From Methylobacillus caricis (GTDB lineage Bacteria > Pseudomonadota > Gammaproteobacteria > Burkholderiales > Methylophilaceae), in the NCBI RefSeq assembly GCF_020532705.1, contig NZ_JAJAVD010000001.1:1426001-1490000 (forward strand): a DNA stretch of 64,000 bases. Direction: 5' to 3'. Each line of letters starts with the position of its first letter. The first letter of the stretch is position 1. Position numbers and translations under genes: made by a program. Of this stretch, positions 7,806 to 15,067 are shown one piece after another. The notes beneath the pieces were generated by a model. It saw only the letters and a program-made list of their open reading frames with translations. It did not search any database and was not told where the DNA came from.

Positions 7806-9176
7806 GTGAACACAGAGACTATCAACTTTGCATCGCTCAATCTGGCGCCGGAATTACTCAAGGCGCTGGATGAGTCGGGTTACACCATTCCCACACCAAT
7901 TCAGGCCCAAGCAATCCCTGTGGTCCTGCAAGGTGGCGACCTGATGGCAGGTGCGCAGACAGGTACCGGCAAGACTGCCGCGTTTACCCTGCCCCTGCTG
8001 CAGCAGCTGCTCCCCTTGGCCAGTTCCAGCGCATCCCCGGCACGACACCCGGTCAGGGCGCTGATCCTGACGCCGACGCGTGAGCTGGCCATCCAGGTGG
8101 AAGAAAGTGTGAAAGCCTATGCCAAGCATACGCCGCTGCGTTCCTTAGTGGTTTTCGGTGGTGTTGATATCAGGTCCCAGACTCCAACCCTCATGAAGGG
8201 GGTGGAGATACTGGTGGCAACACCCGGACGCCTGCTGGACCATGTGGAACAACGCACGGTGCAACTAGGCCAGGTACAGATGCTGGTGCTTGATGAAGCC
8301 GACCGCATGCTGGACATGGGCTTTATGCCTGACCTCAAGCGCATCTTGGCGCTGCTGCCCAAGAAACGGCAGAACCTGATGTTCTCGGCCACGTTTTCCA
8401 ATGAAATCAAGAAACTCTCCGAAGAGTTCCTGACCAATCCAACACTGATCGAGGTTGCACGCAGCAATGCCACCTCTGAAAATGTCACACAGAAAATCCT
8501 GCTGGTTGGCTCTGCCGACAAGCAAAATGCCTTGGCTGACTTGCTGCGCAAGCAGGCAACCCAGGCCATCATCTTTACCAAGACCAAGCTCAGCGCCAGC
8601 CGCCTGGCACGCCACCTTGAACGCGAAGGCATTGCCGCTGGCGCCATCCACGGTGACAAAAGCCAGCTTGAGCGCATACAAGCATTGGACGCTTTCAAGC
8701 AAAACAAGATTACCGCGCTGGTCGCCACTGATGTCGCGGCACGCGGGCTGGATATCGACCAGTTGCCCATGGTCATCAACTACGAATTGCCAAGTGCGGC
8801 GGAAGATTATGTACACCGTATAGGGCGTACCGGACGAGCTGGGGCTTTGGGCATTGCCATATCACTGGTGGCGCCTGAGGAGGAAAAATTCCTCAAGGAA
8901 ATCGAGAAGCTGATCAAGCGCGAAATCCCGAAAGAAAAGGCTGACGTTCCGGCTGATACAAACTCAACCGTACGAACCCCTCGCAGACAACCATCTACGA
9001 CGCCTTCATCCTCTTCATCTTCACGTTCAACACCGCGCAAAAAAGAAGATGAATGGTTCTTCAAGCCTTATGAACCATCTATTGATGCACCTTTGCCCAA
9101 ATCGATTGCGGGACGTGACAACAAACCCAAAAAGGAAATTGCAGCACTCCTCGGTGGGTTGCAACGCAAACAATAA
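7806..9176 (+). CDS. DEAD-box ATP-dependent RNA helicase (second of a tandem pair)
   Basis: This is a paralogue of the upstream helicase with the same core: TPIQAQAIP, AQTGTGKT (50-57), PTRELAIQ, DEADRMLDMGFMPDL, SATF and HRIGRTGRAG. The tail differs. It is Ser/Thr-rich and then carries KKEDEWFFKPYEPS and a conserved-looking end. The probable start is the GTG at 7806 (VNTETINFASLNLAPE). A TTG at 7782 is open, but its extension aligns with nothing. The close spacing to the first gene and the single terminator after this one make the pair one operon. Different tails suggest different RNA or protein partners. Confidence 0.92.
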   Translation: MNTETINFASLNLAPELLKALDESGYTIPTPIQAQAIPVVLQGGDLMAGAQTGTGKTAAFTLPLLQQLLPLASSSASPARHPVRALILTPTRELAIQVEESVKAYAKHTPLRSLVVFGGVDIRSQTPTLMKGVEILVATPGRLLDHVEQRTVQLGQVQMLVLDEADRMLDMGFMPDLKRILALLPKKRQNLMFSATFSNEIKKLSEEFLTNPTLIEVARSNATSENVTQKILLVGSADKQNALADLLRKQATQAIIFTKTKLSASRLARHLEREGIAAGAIHGDKSQLERIQALDAFKQNKITALVATDVAARGLDIDQLPMVINYELPSAAEDYVHRIGRTGRAGALGIAISLVAPEEEKFLKEIEKLIKREIPKEKADVPADTNSTVRTPRRQPSTTPSSSSSSRSTPRKKEDEWFFKPYEPSIDAPLPKSIAGRDNKPKKEIAALLGGLQRKQ

Positions 9177-9197
9177 GTTAAGTGATGAACGGCAATA

Positions 9198-9221
9198 AAA
9201 AAGGCGCATAAGCGCCTTTTT
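9198..9221. terminator. Bidirectional intrinsic terminator between helicase and globin/purT genes
   Basis: Arms AAAAAGGCGC and GCGCCTTTTT flank the loop ATAA, with a T run in both directions. It can end the helicase operon on the plus strand and the purT-globin operon on the minus strand, which converge here. Confidence 0.88.
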
Positions 9222-9258
9222 ATTCGTCCATACAAACCAACGCACTACAGGACTCTGC

Positions 9259-9669
9259 TTATCCTTCACGGTTGCGCATAAAATCCGCCACACCCCACAG
9301 CGCCTCGCCCAGCTTGACCATCACGGCTTCATCCACACCAATATCGTTCATGGCCTTGATCATGCAATACATCCATTGGTCACGCGCTGACTCATCAATC
9401 GCAAACGGCATATGGCGCATGCGCAGGCGGGGGTGCCCATAACGCTCAATATAAAGCTGTGGCCCCCCGGTCCAGCCAGTGAGGAACATGAACAGTTTTT
9501 CACGCGCAGAAGTCAGATCAGCGGGATGCATTGCCCGGATGCCTGATGCACGCGGATCGGTATCCATCACACCATAGAAACGCTCAACCAGCTCACGGAT
9601 CTTTTCAACACCCAACAGATCAAAAAACGTTGCCTTGCTGCTGCCTGGCTCGCCAATCTTATCCAGCAT
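9259..9669 (-). CDS. Group II truncated haemoglobin
   Basis: This 136-residue 2/2 haemoglobin of the HbO/YjbI type is a haem protein linked to oxygen, NO or peroxide chemistry. Signature blocks are LVERFYGVM, the LFMFLTGWTGGPQLYIERYGHP stretch (groups of E and F helix residues), RMRHMPFAI with the proximal His, and DQWMYCMIKAM with the G8 Trp typical of group II. It begins 13 bases after the purT stop and so is probably cotranscribed, though no metabolic link is evident. A second truncated globin, of group III, lies near 35 kb. Confidence 0.92.
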   Translation of the reverse strand: MLDKIGEPGSSKATFFDLLGVEKIRELVERFYGVMDTDPRASGIRAMHPADLTSAREKLFMFLTGWTGGPQLYIERYGHPRLRMRHMPFAIDESARDQWMYCMIKAMNDIGVDEAVMVKLGEALWGVADFMRNREG

Positions 9670-9682
9670 GGTGAACTCTCAC

Positions 9683-10879
9683 TCAGGCAGAAGTCTTGAC
9701 CAGGCTTGCTGCCTGACGGGCTCGCGCGCGAGCTTCATCAACGTTATCCCCGGTTGCCAGGGCAACCCCCATACGGCGGCGTACAAAAGATTCCGGCTTG
9801 CCAAACAGGCGGATATCAGATTCCGGCACTTCCAAGGCCTTTTCAACATGGTCAAACACCAGCTGATCACTCTCTACCCCGCCATAAATCACTGCACTGG
9901 CACCTGGACGGCTAAGACTGACATTGACCGGCAAACCCAGAATGGCACGTGCATGGAGATCAAACTCGCTGAACCGCTGGCTGCCCATGGTCACCATGCC
10001 AGTATCATGCGGGCGCGGGCTGACTTCAGAGAACCAGACATTATCGCCCTTGACGAATAACTCAACGCCAAACAGGCCCAAGCCTCCAAGGTTATCCGTC
10101 ACAGCCTTGGCAATCTGCTGCGCACGCTCCAATGCCAGCGGCGTCATGGCTTGAGGCTGCCAGCTTTCAATGTAGTCCCCCTTTTCCTGCAAATGACCTA
10201 TCGGGGCACAGAAAGTGGTTTCCACCTCGCCTTGTGCATTATTGGCACGCACGGTCAGCAAGGTGATTTCATAATCAAAATCAATCTGTCCCTCAACAAT
10301 CACCACCCCCTGATTGACGCGCCCGCCTGTGGCGGCATACTCCCAGGCTGCAGCAATCTGCCCGGGCTCAGTAATACGGGATTGCCCCTTGCCGGAAGAC
10401 GACATGGTCGGCTTGATAAAACAGGGATAGCCAATTCCCCCGTCAATGGCCTGTTGCAGGGATTGTAGGCTATTGGCAAATGCGTAGGGAGAAGTCGGCA
10501 GTTTCAACTCTTCAGCAGCCAACCGGCGTATGCCTTCCCGGTTCATGGTGAGCTGCACGGCCTTTACCGTAGGAATCACGCGAGTATTCCCTGCCGCTTC
10601 AATCTCGGCCAACAGGGCAGTATTCAACGCCTCTATTTCAGGAACAATCAAATGCGGCTGTTCAGCGGCAATCAATGCACGCAAGGCATCGGCATCTGTC
10701 ATGTCAATCACATGAGCACGATGCGCCACCTGGTGTCCAGGGGCATTCGGGTAGCGATCAACGGCAATCACTTCAACTCCCAGTCTCTGCAAGGCAATAA
10801 TCACCTCTTTACCCAGCTCGCCACTGCCCAACAACATGACGCGTGTGGCAACAGGGCTTAAAGGGGTACCGATTCTCAT
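9683..10879 (-). CDS. purT: Formate-dependent phosphoribosylglycinamide formyltransferase PurT
   Basis: This ATP-grasp enzyme makes formyl-GAR from GAR, ATP and formate in purine synthesis, as a folate-independent alternative to PurN. At 398 residues it is close to E. coli (392). The sequence shows [13 protein letters not shown] near the start, [18 protein letters not shown], the ATP-grasp lobe ([16 protein letters not shown]), and [13 protein letters not shown] near the metal site. Using formate as the one-carbon donor would suit a methylotroph with a large formate pool; that remark is inference. The globin gene follows 13 bases downstream. Confidence 0.97.
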   Translation of the reverse strand: MRIGTPLSPVATRVMLLGSGELGKEVIIALQRLGVEVIAVDRYPNAPGHQVAHRAHVIDMTDADALRALIAAEQPHLIVPEIEALNTALLAEIEAAGNTRVIPTVKAVQLTMNREGIRRLAAEELKLPTSPYAFANSLQSLQQAIDGGIGYPCFIKPTMSSSGKGQSRITEPGQIAAAWEYAATGGRVNQGVVIVEGQIDFDYEITLLTVRANNAQGEVETTFCAPIGHLQEKGDYIESWQPQAMTPLALERAQQIAKAVTDNLGGLGLFGVELFVKGDNVWFSEVSPRPHDTGMVTMGSQRFSEFDLHARAILGLPVNVSLSRPGASAVIYGGVESDQLVFDHVEKALEVPESDIRLFGKPESFVRRRMGVALATGDNVDEARARARQAASLVKTSA

Positions 10880-11070
10880 GAAAACTCCGGGATTGAATAG
10901 CAGGGAAATGCCGCAAATGATACCACGAGCTAAACGCTCAGGCTTGCGTGCATATGGTCAGGCAAAGGTTTGCAAGTCATCGTCGATAGCAGGAAACCCC
11001 AATACTCGTTGCTGTTGCCCGCATGCAAGTCGGCGAGTCGGGATTAACGAGGGCGAGCACAATGCAATGG

Positions 11071-12492
11071 CTAAGGCTTGATACCGTGACGCTCCATCCT
11101 GTAACGCATGGCCATACGGGTAATGCCTAGCTGGCGGGCGGCTTCAGAGACGTTGTGGTTGGACTGGCGCAGCGCGTTTTCAATCAGCATTTTCTCGGCA
11201 GAGTCCAGGGTAACGCCAGACTCATGTGCAGTCACCACCCCGGCTATCGACATGCCCATTCCCGGCAACGCCAGGTCTTGGGGCATAATCTGGCTTTCAC
11301 GCCCAAGCAAGACTGCACGACTGATCTGGTGCTTGAGTTCTCGCACATTGCCAGGCCAGCCATAGTTGTGGATCATAGCGGCGGCATCAGCCGAGAAAGG
11401 ACGCGTTTCCAGCCCATATCGGCGCTCAGTCTGTGCGGCAAAATGCTTTGCCAGCATCAGAATATCATCGCCCCGCTCACGCAAAGGCGGCATGTTCATG
11501 GTAAGAACGTTCAGGCGATAAAACAAATCCGAGCGAAAGCGGCCCTCCAGCACCATCTGGTGCAAGTCTCTATTGGTAGCGGCAACAAATCGTGCCAGCA
11601 CAGGATGCTCTTTAGTAGCACCCAGCCTGCGTACCATGCGGCGCTCAAGCACATTCAGCAGTTTAGCCTGCAATGCCAATGGCAGTTCACCAATCTCGTC
11701 AAGGAACAATGTTCCATCTTCAGCTGCCTCAATCAGCCCACAGCGTGGGCCTTGGGCACTCGTAAACGCACCTTTCTCATGCCCAAACAACTCACTCTCA
11801 ATCAACTCTGCCGGTAATGAAGCACAATCCACATGTACAAAAGGACGGCTACTATTGGCACAAGAAAGATGCAGCAAGCGAGCGGCAACATCCTTGCCTG
11901 TTCCGGTTTCCCCCTGAATCAGGACGGTAGGCGGAATGGAATCGGAAAAAGTCGTCAGTTGGGCAAACCGCTCAACCTGGGCGCGTACACTGTTCATGGC
12001 AGGGCTATCCCCCAGCAGCTCAACCCGTTCGGTGGCATGTGCATTACGCTGACGGGAATAGTCCAGGTGATGTTTGAGCTTGGCAGAAGCCTCTGCCTTC
12101 TCTATCGTCAATAGCAACTCTTCGAGGTCTATTGGCTTTTTAAGGTAATCCGTTGCGCCAAGCTTCATGGCATTCACCGCGTCACTCACCTCGCCGTGCG
12201 CGGTCATGGAGATCACGGCAATGCCCTTGGCAATAAATTCCGGTAAAAGATCATGCCCATTACCATCTGGCAGGCGCATGTCCAGTAAAGCAAGATCGGG
12301 CATAAACTGGCGGGCAAGCTCACGCCCATCCGCCAGGTTTTCCGCATGCTCACAATCATAGCCCGCTTGCTGCAACCTCTTAGCAACAGCGCGGGCAAAA
12401 ATCACTTCATCCTCCACCAGCAACACACGCACCTTCTGCCCCGACCTCTCAACATTGGGTTTAACTTCGTGATCAGTTACGCGCGTTTGCAT
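11071..12492 (-). CDS. Sigma-54-dependent response regulator (NtrC family)
   Basis: The 473 residues form a three-domain activator. A receiver domain (about 20-135) has phospho-acceptor Asp71 in LLDMRLPDG and Lys118 or Lys119. The AAA+ domain (about 160-395) has Walker A GETGTGK (194-200), Walker B TLFLDEIGEL (261-270) and arginine fingers. A Fis-type helix-turn-helix sits at the C-terminus (NVSEAARQLGITRMAMRYRM). The sigma-54 contact loop reads GAFTSA (241-246) rather than GAFTGA. The gene starts 20 bases after the TonB receptor stop and is probably cotranscribed. No partner kinase lies in the window. Confidence 0.93.
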   Translation of the reverse strand: MQTRVTDHEVKPNVERSGQKVRVLLVEDEVIFARAVAKRLQQAGYDCEHAENLADGRELARQFMPDLALLDMRLPDGNGHDLLPEFIAKGIAVISMTAHGEVSDAVNAMKLGATDYLKKPIDLEELLLTIEKAEASAKLKHHLDYSRQRNAHATERVELLGDSPAMNSVRAQVERFAQLTTFSDSIPPTVLIQGETGTGKDVAARLLHLSCANSSRPFVHVDCASLPAELIESELFGHEKGAFTSAQGPRCGLIEAAEDGTLFLDEIGELPLALQAKLLNVLERRMVRRLGATKEHPVLARFVAATNRDLHQMVLEGRFRSDLFYRLNVLTMNMPPLRERGDDILMLAKHFAAQTERRYGLETRPFSADAAAMIHNYGWPGNVRELKHQISRAVLLGRESQIMPQDLALPGMGMSIAGVVTAHESGVTLDSAEKMLIENALRQSNHNVSEAARQLGITRMAMRYRMERHGIKP

Positions 12493-12512
12493 AGTGGATT
12501 CCGTTTTAAAGA

Positions 12513-14852
12513 TTAATTAGCTGCAACATTCTTGGGGCCGCCAAATTCCCAACGTACGCCAATCCAGCCGGCACGTGGAGCACCTGGAGCGCGAAGGCTG
12601 GCTCGATGATCTTCTCCGCCATCATACGCACCATTAGCCTGGAAATAAGATTCACCGATCATGCCGCCACTACTGTATTCACGGTCAAAAATATTGATAG
12701 CCTTGGCGAAAATCTGCCAGCCGTTACCGAAGTTATAGCGGGTATCCAGGTTAACAATGGTATAACCACCCAACTTGGCCCCTTCGCCCTGATCCTTGTT
12801 GTTTTCATTGCCATGAGCGTACTGATCACTGTAAGCAATGATATTGGTACCTATGCTCCATTTCGGTGTGATTGCATATTCACCACGGAACTTCAAGCGA
12901 TGAGCCGGAATAGCAGCCAAGCGATTACCCTTGTTGACATTGATGCTGCCACCAGAGGCGGTGGTATTCACCTCGTTAACCAATTCGAGATCGCTCTCAT
13001 AGGTTGCCTTGATGTAGCTGTAGCCCAGCATCCAGTTAAAATCGCCATGGTTGCCCATCAGGCTAGTATCCAAGCCCATGCGACGGGTTTTGCCCACATT
13101 GTCGAAATAGCCTCTGCCGCTGGTTCCAGGGACATAGATGAACTGGATATCGTTGTAGTTCTCTGCACGATATACACTGGCTGTCCAGCGCAAGTCATCG
13201 GTCAAGTTTCCACGTAACCCTGCTTCATAGGTCTTCGCCACCACCTGTTTCAGAGGTGGATCACCCGCCATTGCATTAGGCAACTTACAAGCTTGCTCAG
13301 GATTTGCACAACCCAGCTCAATCGCAGTTGGAGCACGGCTACCTTCGTTATACGAACCATAGAATGTCCAATCCTTGGTTGGCGTGAAGTTCAGGCCGAT
13401 CGCAGGGTTGATACGGTTGAAACTATGATCACCAGACAAGGACTCATCGTCACTTGTATCAGGAATAAGATGATCGCGATTCTCCACCTTTGTGTGGTTG
13501 TAGCGCGCGGACATCGTTAAATGCCACATCTCGGTCAATGACAAGGTGTCTGTCGCAAACAGACTCCAGGTGCGTGTACGCCCTGTCAGTTCAACTTCAC
13601 CTTCATCACCAAACAACCCAATGCCGTCTACGCCACGACTTGGCGTCAAGTTTCCAAACTCTGTCGATTGGCTGAACCGTGTTTTACTCTGATCAAAACC
13701 GAACCCAACGATAAATTGGTTTTTCTTTTGTAACCAATCCTGATTGAAACTCAATTGAGTAGTAAAGCCATAACTATCTTTACGCGCACGGCTACGATTA
13801 AGAGCGCCGGCACATGACTCCTCGGCATCTTCGGGGTCAGTCAAAGCACTACAGTCTGCCAGATAATCATCATCATCCACATCATCATTACCATCACCGT
13901 TCAAGGTACGGGTCCTGGACTGGCGATAGTAGACATTACCGCTCAGCATCACATCGTCATTGAACCAATGCGATCCGTTGAGGTTGAGGAAAGACATGGT
14001 ATTACGGGTCTGGTCAGGGCGGGTAAGAATAGTGTCACGCCCCAATGCACGCATCATTTCGGAAGGCACCAGGCCATTCCCGATCATATCGTTGTCGGCA
14101 CCGGTATAGCTCAGGTCCAGCTTGGTGGTTTCATTCTGCCAGCCCACCTTGGCGAACAATTGACGTACATCGGTTGGAGAATAATCGCGCCAGCCATCTT
14201 CACGGAATGAATTGGCCGTGATAAAGAAATCAACAGAACCATCCTGAGAAACGCCACCGTACTCGACAGAGCCCGTCTTGCGGCCCCAGGAACCTACGCT
14301 GGCCTCCAGGGCTGCACCCTGGTTATCACGGCCGCTCTTGGTTTGCAGCGACAATGCGCCGCCTAGGGTATTCAGGCCGAACAGAGGATTGGAACCAGGG
14401 ATCAGCGACATGTTTGCAATTGCATTCACGGGGATCAGGTCCCAGCTCACCACATCGCCAAATGGCTCATTGACGCGCACACCATCAACATAGACAGACA
14501 AGCCTTGCGGTGTACCAAGCAAGGGAGATGCCGAATAACCACGGAAGCTGATATCAGGCTGGAATGGGTTATTCTGGGTATCGTTGACGTTTACACCGGC
14601 AATATTGTTCTGCAGGTAGTCAGCAATCGTGACACTGCGCTGCATCTTCATTTGCGGGCCTGTGATCAGCTGGATGCCGGCAGGCACTTGCTCAAGTGGC
14701 AGCCCTAATGATGGCAATGGCGTTGTGCTGACTACGTTGACCTTGTCTGTTGTAATGGCCTCATCAGCAGCTTGTGCTGCCAATGAAGCCCCACAGACAT
14801 TGGCAACCAGTAGCGCAATCGTGCTGATCCTAAATTTCTCTCTCTTTAACAT
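12513..14852 (-). CDS. TonB-dependent outer-membrane receptor
   Basis: This is a 779-residue outer-membrane receptor driven by TonB/ExbBD. The signal peptide is about 1-29 (LLVANVCGASLAAQAADE). The plug follows (about 55-170, with SVTIADYLQNNIAGVNVND and VYVDGVRVNEPFGD), then a 22-strand barrel ending in a C-terminal beta strand (GWIGVRWEF). GGAAGG lies eight bases before the ATG. The ligand cannot be read from sequence. There is no Fur-box-like sequence upstream. Its downstream partner is a sigma-54-type regulator, and a perfect palindrome lies about 180 bases upstream. Candidates are siderophores, metals or organic ligands. Confidence 0.93.
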   Translation of the reverse strand: MLKREKFRISTIALLVANVCGASLAAQAADEAITTDKVNVVSTTPLPSLGLPLEQVPAGIQLITGPQMKMQRSVTIADYLQNNIAGVNVNDTQNNPFQPDISFRGYSASPLLGTPQGLSVYVDGVRVNEPFGDVVSWDLIPVNAIANMSLIPGSNPLFGLNTLGGALSLQTKSGRDNQGAALEASVGSWGRKTGSVEYGGVSQDGSVDFFITANSFREDGWRDYSPTDVRQLFAKVGWQNETTKLDLSYTGADNDMIGNGLVPSEMMRALGRDTILTRPDQTRNTMSFLNLNGSHWFNDDVMLSGNVYYRQSRTRTLNGDGNDDVDDDDYLADCSALTDPEDAEESCAGALNRSRARKDSYGFTTQLSFNQDWLQKKNQFIVGFGFDQSKTRFSQSTEFGNLTPSRGVDGIGLFGDEGEVELTGRTRTWSLFATDTLSLTEMWHLTMSARYNHTKVENRDHLIPDTSDDESLSGDHSFNRINPAIGLNFTPTKDWTFYGSYNEGSRAPTAIELGCANPEQACKLPNAMAGDPPLKQVVAKTYEAGLRGNLTDDLRWTASVYRAENYNDIQFIYVPGTSGRGYFDNVGKTRRMGLDTSLMGNHGDFNWMLGYSYIKATYESDLELVNEVNTTASGGSINVNKGNRLAAIPAHRLKFRGEYAITPKWSIGTNIIAYSDQYAHGNENNKDQGEGAKLGGYTIVNLDTRYNFGNGWQIFAKAINIFDREYSSGGMIGESYFQANGAYDGGEDHRASLRAPGAPRAGWIGVRWEFGGPKNVAAN

Positions 14853-14892
14853 GCAAATCCTTCCGTATTGTTTATCTAACCCCGGCTTGCAT

Positions 14893-14922
14893 TTATTATT
14901 TCCAGGTCTTAAGTTATATCAA
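14893..14922 (-). promoter_or_regulatory. Possible sigma-70 promoter of the TonB receptor gene
   Basis: On the minus strand TTGATA (14917-14922) and TAATAA (14893-14898) are 18 bases apart (17 if ATAATA is taken as the -10). This leaves a leader of about 35 bases with a good GGAAGG site. I looked for the sigma-54 pair GG-N10-GC in this interval and found none. Confidence 0.45.
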
Positions 14923-15002
14923 GTTTCATGCCGGCTCTGACCGTCATTACAACACCTTGTATTTGTATAGATTTTTAATTAACCACTAAGGAAAACCACT
15001 AG

Positions 15003-15024
15003 ATATGGTTACATACAACCATAT
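15003..15024. repeat. Inverted repeat beside the long palindrome
   Basis: Arms ATATGGTT and AACCATAT are separated by six bases. They repeat the ACAACCA half-site of the adjacent 34-bp palindrome, so the region may carry two binding sites for one dimeric regulator. Confidence 0.5.
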
Positions 15025-15029
15025 AATGG

Positions 15030-15063
15030 TGGCTATATACAACCAATTGGTTGTATATAGCCA
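15030..15063. promoter_or_regulatory. Perfect 34-bp palindrome, probable operator or enhancer site
   Basis: The left half reads TGGCTATATACAACCAA and the right half is its exact complement, with no spacer. It lies between the YbbP-like permease stop and the TonB receptor promoter, centred about 195 bases upstream of the receptor ATG. It lacks a T tract and GC clamp, so it is a poor terminator. A dimer or tetramer binding site is more likely, perhaps for the neighbouring response regulator. Confidence 0.6.
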
Positions 15064-15067
15064 ATAT

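Noticed and set aside
10880-11070. Possible RNA gene between purT and the response regulator
   Set aside because: Only partial inverted repeats (around CCCAATACTCG and CGAGTCGGGA); no tRNA-like or known RNA motif.
14853-15030. Sigma-54 (-24/-12) promoter before the TonB receptor gene
   Set aside because: No GG-N10-GC pair found; the nearest candidate (TGGAAATAATAAATGC) has an 11-base spacing.
15030-15063. 34-bp palindrome as a transcription terminator for the YbbP-like permease
   Set aside because: AT-rich stem without loop and no T run on the minus strand; it also lies upstream of the receptor promoter, where an operator fits better.
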